DNA of 64,000 bases from Cloeon dipterum. Taxonomy: Eukaryota; Arthropoda; Insecta; Ephemeroptera; Baetidae. The notes beneath the pieces were generated by a model. The model did not search any database and was not told the DNA's origin. It worked only from the letters and a program-made list of their open reading frames with translations. Location: the NCBI RefSeq assembly GCF_949628265.1, contig NC_088786.1, positions 2,542,001 to 2,606,000 of the forward strand, given 5' to 3'. The translations under genes were made by a program, and so were the position numbers. Of the stretch, positions 23,448 through 34,921 are shown piece by piece; positions within the stretch are counted from its first letter, which is position 1; each line of letters begins with the position of its first letter.

Positions 23448-25887
23448 TCAAACGCCCTGCTCAATAACCATCTTTATGAGTGCTGGTCTGTCCAGCTTGT
23501 TGCCTCTGCTCTCGGGGAGGCTGTCGACAAAGACCACCCCTCCGTGCAGATGTTTGTAATTCGGCAACCGGTCGGCCACAAACTGGCACAAGTCCTCCTT
23601 GCTGCAGGTGCGCCCTTTTTTGAGCACCACAAACGCTCTGGCGACGCTGGTGCTCTCAGGGTGCGGCACCCCCACCACGCCAACCTGCAGCACGTCCGGA
23701 TGCTCTTGCAGAACCACCTCGATCTCGGTTGGGGACACCTGCAGTTGCAAGAGTTAATTATAATCACGGATTCATCTCGCTCTGAATCCGCTCACGATGA
23801 ACATGAAGTACTTGAACATGAAGCTGACACGTTCCGAAATGTAGATGTTGCCTTTTTCGTCGAAAAATCCGACGTCGCCTGTTTTGAACCAGCCGTCGTT
23901 GTCGATATCTCTCTTGACGAGCTAAAATTGCGCATTTCTTAAAGAAATTAATTAGCGAATCAAACGCTATACTTCTCTGCTGTGTTCTGAAAGGTAGCCT
24001 TTCATGATCATTGGCGATTTGACATAAATGAGGCCTTTTTTATTTGGGGAAAGTTTGTCGCCAGATATCTGATCGATAACCTTGGCTTGTACAAATGGAG
24101 CCAATTTTCCAGTTGAAGTACAGCCATCTGTTTAAATCAGTAGATTAGTCGAGGTTCAAAATAACAATCAAGGGAAAACCTTGTGTCTCGTCCAAATCAT
24201 CTTCCGCCCTCATTACTTCCGTGTTTGCCAGAGAAAGACACTCCGTCATGCCGTACATCTAAAAATTAAATTCTCATATGAATTTCTCATTTAAATTTGC
24301 TGCTCCTCTTCACACTTGAATTAGTTTAACGTGGGGCAATCTGTTTCGTATTAATTCAGCCGTTGTCGGGTCCAGAACAGATCCACCGCACACAATTTTC
24401 TTCAAGAAGCTTAGGTCGACTTTGTGAACATCATCGCATCTCGCGAACCAAGTGGCGATGAACGGGTACATTAGACACACTCCAGGCTGTTGAAAACTTT
24501 TTAGAATAAAGCAAATTATAATTAAGAGAGTCAAACCTTATATTTGATCAAGTAAGGGATATATTGCTCCCTTTCAAACTTTCCTAAGTGAATGACTGTT
24601 GCGCCGACTGCTACTGAGTTAGTTGCCACCATGAAGCTGCCGACGGCGTAGTTGCTCATCGGGGTCATTATTGAGGCATCAAAAATCGTTTGGAATGCGC
24701 TAAAATTGTAGAAGTGGAATGTCCAAGAAATCTTGTTTCAATTTCGTCATGACTATAGAATTGAGTTTGCTTTTCTCTCTCAACTACGCAGCTTTGCACA
24801 TGTTTATCAATCCCCCGGTGTGGTAATTACTCTTTTTACAAACTCAAACAGCCCACTTTGTTTTTGCACTGACAGTGCGCTATAAATCCATTCATAATAA
24901 AGTATGTATTTACTTGCGGTTGTACGAGAGAGCGAGGAAAGTTGCGTGCGTGTGGAGTACGCCTTTGGGCAGTCCCGTGCTTCCGCTCGTGTTAGGTATA
25001 ATTATCACGTCACTGCTGTCATTCTCAACCTTCTTAGGAAAAGCTGCAATTAAAAAAAAAAAAAAAAAACAAGAATGCGTATTTTTACTGTTTATTTTGG
25101 TGAAAAAAAACCGGTCACATCATCAGGGAAATTCATATATACCTGAGCCGTCGTCTTTTAAAAGCGTTTCGACAGAGACCGCGTTCTGCACATCTCCAAA
25201 GGACAAAAGCGAGATATCCCAGTGGACCATTTGCGCCGCTTGTTTCATGCGGTTCTCCGTTTCAGGGTCGATCAGAATGAACCTTGACTGAGTCTCTCGA
25301 AGCTGTCGTGCGTACTCCTCTGCAGCAGGAGTGAATTTTTAAATTTGTTTCGAACCTGTCTATTTGGCCGAGTGCCCACCTGGTGCCTCTTGCTGGTAGC
25401 AGCCCCGAACTGCTCCTCCGAGCCGCCACACTGCCATTTGCACCAAGTAAAGCTGAGCAGTTTCGTAGGTCACGAAGTATAAAATATCGTCCTTCTTGAA
25501 ACCCAGCCTGGCCAAGCCGCTGGCGATTTTCTTGGAGAGCGGCTCGATATCTTTGAATAAAACCTGAACCTCGGTTCGAGCATCGATCTAGAGGTGAGAT
25601 TTAAAATCTGAGTAGTTGTGTCTAAAGAAAAGATCTTACCACCCAGGGCTTGTCCGAGTCGGTCAGGTTGTGCGACTTAATTTTGTCCAAGAGGTAGTTA
25701 CTGATGGAAATGTTTGGTATCTCATTTTCATTGGTTTTCACCGGCGAAACGTAAATCCCATCAGCATTCACTAAAAAAAATTAAAAATTTCACTCGCTTT
25801 AAATTGTTATAAATCCATTCAAAACTTGTAATATTCTCTTGTCGCTACTTTTTATCAATTAAGCAAGTAAAATTTAGTTCACATACT
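23448..25887 (-). CDS. Luciferase-like / 4-coumarate-CoA-ligase-like acyl-CoA synthetase 1, 543 aa, 11 exons
   Basis: ANL-superfamily enzyme predicted to activate a carboxylic acid with ATP (adenylate) and possibly transfer it to CoA; substrate unknown. Exons: A of the ATG at 25887 (end of a 5' exon), 25640-25770, 25380-25587, 25143-25319, 24914-25043, 24537-24699, 24316-24486, 24180-24258, 23973-24127, 23796-23921, 23448-23738 (1632 nt). Motifs in order: P-loop NTSGSTGLPKGV; CGGSVLDPTTAE; MYGMTE; DGWFKTGDVGFFDEKG; C-domain VSPTEIE and KHLHGGVVFVDSLP; catalytic lysine in RGNKLDR. The hinge/A8 region is ERVSFMFKYFMFI instead of the usual DR.KELIKYKG.QV. The C-terminus EQGV is not a peroxisomal SKL signal. 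The start codon is split by an intron (A|TG). First of three tandem genes. Confidence 0.9.
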
Positions 25888-26110
25888 CTTAAACTCAGGT
25901 CGTAAACTATGCAGGATATCTTGTAAAGTTGGGGTAGCTGCAGTCGAGTTGAAAATAATGTATGACACGCAAATAGACTGACCCTCTGAGTTATATACAA
26001 CCTGCCCTATGCAATCTAATGCACTTGTGTTGTTTTTCACTTACCTCTATTTAAATGGGGAAGGGGAAACTGTTGACACGTTTTTGCATTGCACTTATTG
26101 CATCATTCTG
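25888..26110 (-). promoter_or_regulatory. 5' exon and promoter of acyl-CoA synthetase gene 1
   Basis: Contains the non-coding exon that donates the A of the start codon (donor GT at 25886-25885) and, at 26047-26056, an AT-rich box (ATTTAAATAG on minus) where gene 3 has TATATATAG. Between box and exon, minus-strand GATTGC..GGGCAGGTTGTA is shared with gene 3, which supports a common promoter. Confidence 0.45.
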
Positions 26111-26307
26111 CGAGGCAAAATAGTAAAGTCTAAACGGCAATTGCAAAGAAAAGAAATCTTTATTCCCATTGTTTTAATCTTTTTATTGGCAGACAAAAAT
26201 TCATAACATACTCGAAATTAAATATCTGCCCAAATTGCTATATCAATATATCAAGCAAAATATACATCATACTAAACAGTTCTCAGTTTGAAACAGCTTC
26301 AATCCTA

Positions 26308-26313
26308 TTTATT
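26308..26313 (-). terminator. Poly(A) signal of acyl-CoA synthetase gene 2
   Basis: AATAAA on the minus strand about 20 nt after the stop codon of gene 2. Confidence 0.5.
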
Positions 26314-26333
26314 ACTAGATTTTCTGCCAGTTT

Positions 26334-28536
26334 TCAATTTTCTGCTGACGCGATCTCCTTCAATTTCCCCCTGTCTAATTTTCCACCCTTGTTAACCGGC
26401 AGTTTCTCCAGGAACCTGACGCCACCGTGCAAGTGCTTATACTCTGGCAACTTTTCCGCCACAAAAGCACACGCTTCGTCCTCGGTCAGCTGCATGCCCG
26501 GTTTGGTAACCACGTAGGCCCTGGCGCAGGTTGTGACCTCTGGATCGGGGATTCCGGTAACACCTGCAGCCTGGATGGATGGGTGCTCGCACAAGACAGA
26601 TTCTATTTCACTCGGCGATACCTTTAAAATGTAATTTTAGCAGGTTTAAAAGAGGGCAGCTTCAATTAAAACGTACAAATAGAGAGAGGTATTTGAACAT
26701 AAACGTCATCCTTTCAATGACGTAGATGTTTTCTTCGTCGTCGAAAAATCCCAAGTCGCCGGTATGAAACCATTCATTTTCACGGAGCTGCGAAGAAGCT
26801 CAATGTTTTTTTTAATTTTGCGACTTTAAAGACTGTACCTGCACTTCTCCATCTATTAGGTATCCTTTCATTGCAGACGGTGTTGATAAAACTATTTCCC
26901 CTCGCTCTCCTTTTGGGAGAATTCTCCCAGTGCTCAAGTCGACAATCTGATTTATTTTATTAGCAGTTCAATATTAAAAATTTAAAAGCCTACCTTCGCT
27001 TTCACAAAAGGCAAAAGGTGCCCCGAAGCCACGCAAAGTTCACCTGCAAAAAAATCCTTCACTCGATCGACACCTGAAAATTAAGCCGACAATACCTTCA
27101 TTTTCTATAACCGTTAGTGGTTTGATTTCACAATCAGCACCGTCAAGCAAATCTGAAGCCGAAACGCCGATAACTTCGGTCATGCCATAGAGCTAACAAA
27201 AAATCATTTTTTAAGATCATTTCCGTTTTAACTTCTCTACGTACTTGAGTTATTTTCGCTTTAGGGAGCTTCTGGTGGAGCGTATCCGCGGTAGTAGGGT
27301 CCAAGACCCAGGCGGCGATAAAAATCTTCTCAATAAACCCCAAATCCAGCTCAGAAATTTGCCTGCTTTTGGCGAACCAGCTCGCAACGAAAGGATAAAA
27401 CATGATGAAGTTGGGCTGTTAATTGAACCGTGCATAATATTTGAAATAAGCACTTTATAAAATGCGCACCTTGTATTGCAGAATCAAATCGAAATAAATA
27501 TCGTAGCTGAATTTGCCAATGTTGTAAATCGTCGCGCCTGAATACAAAGCGTTCAACGTCAGCAAAAAATTTCCGACGGCGTAGTTTGTCATCAGGGCCA
27601 TGGCACGTGTGTCTTCTCGCATGTAGTCGCTATCAGAGAATTTATTATAAATTGGCAATAAAATCAAAGAGTTACTTGTTATACGAATATTAAATCAATT
27701 CTTACAATTTTGAAAACATGACGAGCTGGGACACTGCTGAGTAGTGAGTGTGGAGGACGCCTTTCGGCGTTCCTGTGCTTCCGCTGGTTGAAGGAATCGC
27801 GACCACCTCCTCCTTAGGATCGATTTCCAAAAACTCCGGCATCGCTGCACTTAATTATTAATCCCTTATTTCGTTTTCTTGCTCGAGATTTTTACCAGAA
27901 TCGTCAGTGTCCATTGCAATGGTTTCAAACCCTACAGCGTTTTCCACGGGGGTGCGGCCTACGTAAAAAAGCTGCACCTCCCAGTCCAGAGATTCGATTG
28001 CTCTTTTCATCACTGGGGCGGTGTCGAAGTCGACAACCACTATCCGCGCTTTGCTCTCGTTGATCTGTCGCGCGTATACTTCTGAAAAGTTAGAATTTAG
28101 CATTTTGAGTTCAACATTATTACAATTTCCCTCCGTGCTTGAAAAGTTACCTGCGGACTCTCCCTGGTAGCATCCCCTGACTGCACCCCCGAGCAGCCAG
28201 GTGGCCAAGTGCAGGACGAAGAGCTGGGCCATTTCGTACGTCACGTAGTACAAAACGTCGCCCTGCTTGAAGCCCAGTCGGGCCATGACATTAGCCACGC
28301 ATTTGCTCTTTTCGTATGCGTCGTGAAACGTCACCGTCGTGCCTGAATTGACGTCGACCTGAAATACCGAGTTTAGAAAGAGTGAAGCACCCCTAAATTT
28401 TGCCCTGCGTCACCATCCAAGTGCGATCTTTCCATTTCTCCAAGTTTTCTTCGAGTTTTGAAAATAGCAATTCCGCCAAAGGAATAAGTGGGATTTCAGA
28501 GATATCTCCTTCGACTGGTGATTCAATAACACTCAT
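26334..28536 (-). CDS. Luciferase-like acyl-CoA synthetase 2, 546 aa, 11 exons, divergent active-site motifs
   Basis: Same family and exon layout as its neighbours, but older: exons 28414-28536, 28151-28358, 27896-28081, 27706-27844, 27470-27629, 27245-27415, 27096-27192, 26994-27043, 26839-26946, 26677-26787, 26334-26621 (1641 nt). The start ATG at 28536 lies inside the first coding exon, not split as in genes 1 and 3. Motifs: P-loop STSGSTGTPKGV; LYGMTEV; EWFHTGDLGFFDDE; VSPSEIE; KHLHGGVRFLEKLP; lysine in GGKLDRG. Two changes stand out. The usual GG before the acyl-pocket loop is AA (FIAAWVLDPTTAD). The hinge region reads ERMTFMFKYLSLF. These suggest a changed substrate pocket or weak catalysis. 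One intron interrupts what is a single exon (ELCV... through ...GEV) in genes 1 and 3. Confidence 0.88.
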
Positions 28537-28787
28537 GGCGAGAGTCGCTACTTCGTCTAATTGATCAGCTAAGGCAAGTTGCTTTATATAGTTCAAATTT
28601 GGTGGTAATTTATTTAGAAATGTCAACTCAAGTTTGTTGGGCACGTTTGTTTTACTGACGGTTAGAACTATACCCAACAATTCTTATGCATTATTTATTA
28701 CGTTTGCAGCACAAGCAGCACGCGAAACCTACACTATAGATTAGTTCACAATCAAAGGTAAATAAAACGGATTTAACGTTAAAAATA

Positions 28788-28793
28788 TTTTAT
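28788..28793 (-). terminator. Poly(A) signal of acyl-CoA synthetase gene 3
   Basis: AATAAA on the minus strand about 30 nt past the stop of gene 3, within the short spacer before gene 2. Confidence 0.5.
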
Positions 28794-28820
28794 TAAAAAT
28801 TACACCTTTCACGTGAACAT

Positions 28821-31443
28821 TCAAACACCCTGCTCAATAACCATTTTTATGAGTGCTGGTCTGTCCAGCTTGTTGCCTCTGCTCTCGGGGAGGCTGTCGA
28901 CAAAGACCACCCCTCCGTGCAGATGCTTGTAATTCGGCAACCGGTCGGCCACAAACTGGCACAAGTCCTCCTTGCTGCAGGTGCGCCCTTTTTTGAGCAC
29001 CACAAATGCTCTGGCGACGCTGGTGCTCTCAGGGTGCGGCACCCCCACCACGCCAACCTGCAGCACGTCCGGATGCTCTTGCAGAACCACCTCGATCTCG
29101 GTTGGGGACACCTGCAGATGCAAGAGTTAATTATAATCACGAATTCATCTCGCTCTGAATCAGCTCACGATGAACATGAAGTACTTGAACATGAAGCTGA
29201 CACGTTCCAAAATGTAGATGTTTCCTTTTTCGTCGAAAAATCCGACGTCACCTGTTTTGAACCAGCCGTCGTTGTCGATGTCTTTCTTAACGGGCTGAAA
29301 TTACACGCGAATTGCGTATTTAATGAAATTCATTGGAGAATCATTCGCTATACCTCTCTGCTGTGTTCTGACAGGTAGCCTTTCATGATCATTGGTGATT
29401 TGACGTGGATGAGCCCTTTTTTCCTCAGGCCTAGATTTTCGCCAGTTTGCTCGTCAATAATCTTAACTTGCACGTATGGGTTCAGTTTTCCACACGAAAC
29501 GCAAATTTCTCCTGCAAACCAGTTGCAAATAAATCCATTTCCGGCTATAGGTTTTATAATGACGGTACCTTCGTTTTCTGTCAAAACTATTTTCTTGTCC
29601 AACTCGTCTTCCGCCCTCATAATTTCCGTGTTGGCCACAGCAAGAGTCTCCGTCATACCGTAAAACTACGTTCAATGCAGGTGTTATATATACTATTACT
29701 GTTGCTTTTCTTTTGTACTCACTTGAACCACTTTGACGTGGGGCATCTTCTTCACTATGAGCTCAGCGGTTGTCGCGTCCAACACGGATCCGCCGCACGA
29801 AATCATTTTCAAAAAGCTCAGATCTACCTGATCCAAATCATCACACCTCGCGAACCAAGTGGCGACGAACGGATACATGAGACAGTTTCCTGGCTGTTGA
29901 ATTTAAACGTTATAATCATTTCATTCGTGCATTTATTTGATATTTGCTCTACCTTGTACTTTATTAAGTTGGCGATGTACTGCTCCCTGACAAACTTTCC
30001 CAAGTGAATAACTGTTGCGCCATAAACTATCGAGCTGGCCGTCAGCATAAAGCTGCCCACAGCGTAATTGCTCATCGGAGTCATGAATGAAACACTCAGC
30101 AGTGTTTGCAAAGCACTGAAACATAATTAAGGTTTCAGCATGCATGTTTTAACATGTAACCTCATATATTATAATATAAATTGTTTTCTTTCTCGTAATG
30201 TCGACCCTAGTTGCTAATTTTCTCATTGTATGATTATTTGTTCCTCCTTATTGTCGTCATTACTGCATCGCGCAACCATAATTACATCCCACTTTATTTG
30301 CACTTGCAAGCTGTTCGTTGAAAGACGCATAATATCATATTATTTACTTGCGGTTGTATGAGAGTGCGAGGTAAGTTGCATGCGTGTGGAGCACGCCTTT
30401 GGGTAGTCCAGTGCTTCCACTCGTATTTGGTATAATTACCACGTCATCCTTGTCAAATTCGACCTTCTCAGGAAATGCTGTCAACACAAAAAAAAGTGTA
30501 GCGTATTATTTCGCGAGGGAATAATTTTATACCTGAGCCGTCGTCTTTTAAAAGCGTTTCGACAGAGACCGCGTTCTGCACATCTCCAAAGGACAAAAGC
30601 GAGATATCCCAGTGGACCATTTGCGCCGCTTGTTTCATGCGGTCCTCCGTTTCAGGGTCGATCAGAATGAACCTTGACCGAGTCTCTCGAAGCTGTCGTG
30701 CGTACTCCTCTGCAGCAGGAGTGAATTTTTAAATTTGTTTCGAACCTGTCTATTTGGCCGAGTGCCCACCTGGTGCCTCTTGCTGGTAGCAGCCCCGAAC
30801 TGCTCCTCCGAGCCGCCACACTGCCATTTGCACCAAGTAGAGCTGAGCAGTTTCGTAGGTCACGAAATATAAAATATCGTCCTTCTTGAAACCCAGCCTG
30901 GCCAAGCCGCTGGCGATTTTCTTGGAGAGCGGCTCGATGTCTTTGAATAAAACCTGAACCTCGGTTCGAGCATCGATCTGGAGGCGAGTTTTAAAATCTG
31001 TGTAGGTGTGTTTAAAGAAAAGATCTTACCACCCAGGGCTTGTCCGAGTCGGTCAGGTTGTGCGACTTAATTTTGTCCAAGAGGTAGTCACTGATGGAAA
31101 TGTTTGGTATCTCATTTTCATTGCCTTTCACCGGCGAAATGTAAATTCCATCAGCATTCACTAAAAAATTAAAAATTTCAAATTATGTTCTGGCTTCTCG
31201 TTAAAAAAAGAGAAAAATTTATTTCTTCGTGCAAATTTAGTGAGACCAAACAAAATATAGGTCAGCAGAACACCTCAAGCTAGATTTTTTTTCCTAATTT
31301 TAGAAGTATCCAAAAACAATTAATTGTAACTTTTATCATAGCAGAAGACTATTTTTATTATTATTTTCGTATTTTAAAATTTTATTATAATTTTGCGTAT
31401 ATAAATTTTAGGTTCATGTTCTAATTATAGCTAACAACTCACT
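28821..31443 (-). CDS. Luciferase-like acyl-CoA synthetase 3, 550 aa, 11 exons
   Basis: Paralog of gene 1. Exons: A of ATG at 31443, 31030-31160, 30770-30977, 30533-30709, 30348-30477, 29953-30115, 29723-29893, 29569-29665, 29354-29511, 29169-29294, 28821-29111 (1653 nt). Motifs: NTSGSTGLPKGV; CGGSVLDATTAE; FYGMTET; DGWFKTGDVGFFDEKG; VSPTEIE; RGNKLDR; C-terminus EQGV without a peroxisomal signal. The hinge reads ERVSFMFKYFMFI, as in gene 1. Exons 2-4 with their introns, and the last exon, are almost identical to gene 1, while the middle exons differ at many residues. The start codon is split by the first intron (A|TG), as in gene 1. Its 5' end was later copied into the LRR duplications. Confidence 0.9.
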
Positions 31444-31608
31444 TTTAAATGCCAGTAGTTGCAATCAATTGAAGAGCTGAAATGCAGTCCCACACACTCT
31501 GGCTGTAGTTGAGTCGCCAAAAGCGTCTGGCACTCTCACAGACCGAGCCTCCGTGTTTACAACCTGCCCAACGCAATCTGACAATACACCGTGGCGCTTT
31601 TCACTTTC

Positions 31609-31617
31609 CTATATATA
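31609..31617 (-). promoter_or_regulatory. TATA box of acyl-CoA synthetase gene 3
   Basis: TATATATAG on the minus strand, about 165 bp upstream of the 5' exon's splice donor (31442). The sequence between, GATTGCGTTGGGCAGGTTG on minus, is shared with the gene 1 promoter. Confidence 0.5.
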
Positions 31618-33042
31618 GAGTGGGGATAGTAGTGGTACACGTAGAGACCGTATTTGCATCTCGCCACAAGGCAAATCTTGATTTAATACGATCCCACTGT
31701 CAGTAAGAACAAAAAATCCTGACAGGTCGTTTGGTGTTTTCCAAAAATTCTTTTCTATTGATCCATCGATGTCCTCGTGGCTAACCTCGAACGAGCTATT
31801 TTTGCTTCTTGACCCCCGTTTTTCACGTTTCACGCATGTCTATCTTGAAGATGCTAAAAATAATTAATGCGTTCTGAGCGACATTTGATCTGCGTGTTAT
31901 TTTTTTTTATCGCGGTTTAGACATTTTTGTTCTTCCAAGCGATTGCAGAGCTGAATGCGTGGCCCTGTTGTTGGCCGAGTGAGATGAAGCAAAATTGCCA
32001 GGAAACGCGCTGTGACGTTGACATCAAAAAGTACAGCACAATTTTGAATGTGGCACACTTTTTAACTTGGGGGATTCCCTATTGACATAAAGTTCCTCAA
32101 CTTGTTGAGCTATATTATCCTAATATATTTTAAAGATTGCAAAAAATGGTAATTAATCCATATATATTGCAATGAAAAGAGACAGTGCATCGGTTGTGAG
32201 AACTGAGCATTAGCACAAAGGAAGTTGCATATTTATTTTAATAGCTGCTCTAGAGTAAAGGACGTGACCTCTTGCAGAGATCAGTTGTGTCGCTTAATAT
32301 ATTATGCCACAGCTGGTCCCGAGCACAAATAGTTCCTTTTCCGTTCTTGGTTACTTTGTTAGCAGTGGAAACAAGAAAAAAATTTACATTTTAAATTAGA
32401 ATCACAATATGCGAGACTTTCCAGTTTTTTTTTATTTTATTTAATTTCACCTTGGAGCACTCTTGGTTGTTGGCACGAGAATAATTGGAAACTGAAGTTT
32501 TAATTGGGTGCTGATGCCATGTTTAAGAATTTTGATTGCGAAATGTATAAATGAAATCGTGCTCAATGCAATCTTGCACAGATGCAGCTGCTCTTTGTTA
32601 GAAAAGCGACACCGTTATGTAACAATTGAAGGAGTGGAGTGGCAGGCCGTAAAAGATTGCTTGGTAGTGCAGTTTCCTTGCCTGGCGCTGAATGAAGATT
32701 CTATAATTTGTGACAGTGAAGATCGATTGGAGAGCAGAGTTTTTTTTCATTTAATTTTCCCTACAGAGATTTGGCGTTCTTTAATTTAAGGCCGGCAGTT
32801 GATGGAATAAATGGATTTTATTGAGAAAACATATTAAAAAATTCAAAATTACAAATTCTCAATCACAGCCAAATATTCCTGCATAATTTCGTACGGTTAT
32901 TAAGAACTATGAACAACAACATTTTAAGTTCGATAAGATTTAATACTAAATTATTATTAGATTTTATTAATCCTAGCAAACAACTTTTACTCATAATCGC
33001 AGAGATGGGAGAAACTAAATTTATCTTGCGTCAAAATAAGTA
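31618..33042. other. Spacer between ligase gene 3 and LRR gene 1
   Basis: 1.4 kb, AT-rich. The part from about 32585 to 32830 is repeated near 37395-37640 and 44370-44600. It includes a minus-strand AATAAA at 32817-32822 that probably ends the LRR mRNA. The repeated stretch around GGCCGTAAAAGATTGCTT is not coding: its three copies differ by indels that are not multiples of three. Confidence 0.5.
32817..32822 (-). terminator. Poly(A) signal of LRR gene 1
   Basis: Minus-strand AATAAA about 220 bp after the stop codon. The same hexamer is kept at 37627-37632 and 44592-44597 in the other two units. Confidence 0.5.
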
Positions 33043-34921
33043 TTAAAGTTGCGACATTTCGCAAACGTATGCGAACTTGGCGAGGTTTGCATCTCCGAGG
33101 GACTTGTAAATCGATGCCTCATGAATCGCATTGAAGGGAGGTTCGACGTCATACCTGCCATTTAACTCCAAACTTCTTATAATATTATAAAGTAACTTGA
33201 GGTTGACGCGAGAGCTCGAACAATTGGGGAGAAACGCACATGCGTTTTTGGTTATTTCACTCACTGCTCTGAACAAAATGACTTCTGTATGCGGGTTAGT
33301 CATGCGTTCCAAATTTATGTGGAAATTCAAGGTTTTGGCACGACTCAGAATACTCTTGTTGCTGATCAGAGACGAAACTTTCATGAGGTCTGCCAGGTCG
33401 ACGTCGTGATACATGTCCAAATTTATTACTACCGATTCTAGTAGGGGTGCGGACAGAATGTTTGACAGCGTCAGAGTACTGTTTCCTGACATGCCACTGA
33501 AATCAATTAATTAATTTAATTATACTATGCAAAAATAGCTGAGATAACTTCATACTTCATAGGTAACCAATCAAATTCTCTCAGCTTGGCGAAACATTGA
33601 ATTGATTCAGAGTCGTCAGTCATCAGAGCACCTTGCACGGTGAGTTTTTCTAACTTGGGACAGCATCCAAAGATTTTCTTGAATTGCAATTCCAAGTCCA
33701 TGGAAAATATTTTCAGCTCTCGTAGATCCTTTCCGTATTTATTCAAGAATAGGTCTACGATTTCCGCGGACGGAATATCATCTAGAATCAGGGCTTCGAT
33801 TTTGGTGAAATGCAATAGTGAGTCGATTTCATTGAAATGGTACAGCCTCCCTCGAAACCATTGAACCTGAATTATAAAAAGCAATTAAAATTATTTATTT
33901 ACTCTCACCAATAACGTGCGTACCGTGAGATGAGTGAGGTGAGGAAAGGCCTCACCAAGTGGGAGCGGAGTCGGAGCTGTGTGCAAATGCCTCAAGGATG
34001 ACGTCTCTGAAGGAAGCTCAATTTCCAGCAGAGATTCATGTGTGTAATCCGATTTTCTTGATTCAAAGAAATCTACGTACTGTAACTTCGGTAGGTGTTT
34101 AATGCAAATGCGTCTGAAGAGAGTAACAATCGGCCCTGGCTGGGTTGGATGTTTTCTGAATTTCAAAACCTTGAGCCGCTTGAAGCACCGCTTGAAGTCG
34201 CTGACTGCATTGTCCTTGCTAAGATAGTCCACGGGGAATTTTTCAACACTTCTGAGTTGAATTTGCTCCAATTTTTTGAGTCTCTTGCAGATGATAGTCA
34301 GGTATCGATATTGAAGAATAACTTTTGAAATGTCAAGGTTTTTTAGCTCTTTTAGTCTGCAAATTGCTGCTACCCTTGTCTCATCAATATATAAACTCCC
34401 CATGAATCCAAAAGAAAGAGACTGGACGTTTGGAGCGCGAGCTGCAATCAGTTGCACAACCTGCTCAAAAGTGAATGAAATTAATCCGAGTTTTTAAGAT
34501 TGTTGTGTATTGTAAGTTACCCTTGTGCACACTTCTTCGATGCAGGTTGAGGGGCAGAAGGACATCAGGCCATCAAGATCAATATCTCTCGTCTGAGGAT
34601 GTAGCAATGTTGTGAATCCATTCAGCTTTTTACCAAATTCCGTGGCGCATAATTTTTCTTTCGGAAAAATAATACGCCGACTCAACAATTCTCGCAACAC
34701 AGCCTCGCGCATACAGAAAGCTGTAAAAGCGTCATGATAATTAATAAATCGATTTTTTCCCTGAATGATGACTTACGCAGATTTTTCAATTGTTCTTTTT
34801 CGACGTAGATATTGAGATTATCAACTATATTTTTAGCTGCGATTTCAAGCAATGATTTATTCTTCCGTCGGAGAACTAGCAGTTTGGCTTTAGTCAATTC
34901 CAGTCGGGTAGAGTCGTCCAT
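33043..34921 (-). CDS. LRR protein 1 of a local three-gene family, 548 aa, 5 coding exons
   Basis: Exons: 34777-34921, 34521-34720, 33924-34460, 33556-33866, 33043-33496 (1647 nt). The N-terminal 100 residues are helical and charged (MDDSTRLELTKAKLLVL, KSLLEIAAKNIVDNL). They are followed by irregular leucine-rich repeats of the kind seen in F-box/LRR (AMN1-like) proteins: LKELKNLDISKV, LKKLEQIQLRSV, FKRLKVLKF, LPKLQYVDF, FPHLTHLTV, IEALILDDIP, CPKLEKLTVQGAL, LREFDWLP, APLLESVVINLD. I do not see a convincing F-box. There is no signal peptide or membrane segment, so it is probably an intracellular protein-binding protein; an E3-ligase adaptor role is only inferred from repeat style. The 5' UTR is spliced: acceptor just before ATG (CTGCAAACAG), donor at 36473-36472. 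Confidence 0.8.

Noticed and set aside
32508-32789. 93-codon plus-strand ORF whose core also appears near 37430 and 44400
   Set aside because: The three copies differ by indels that shift the frame, so the conservation is that of duplicated non-coding spacer.
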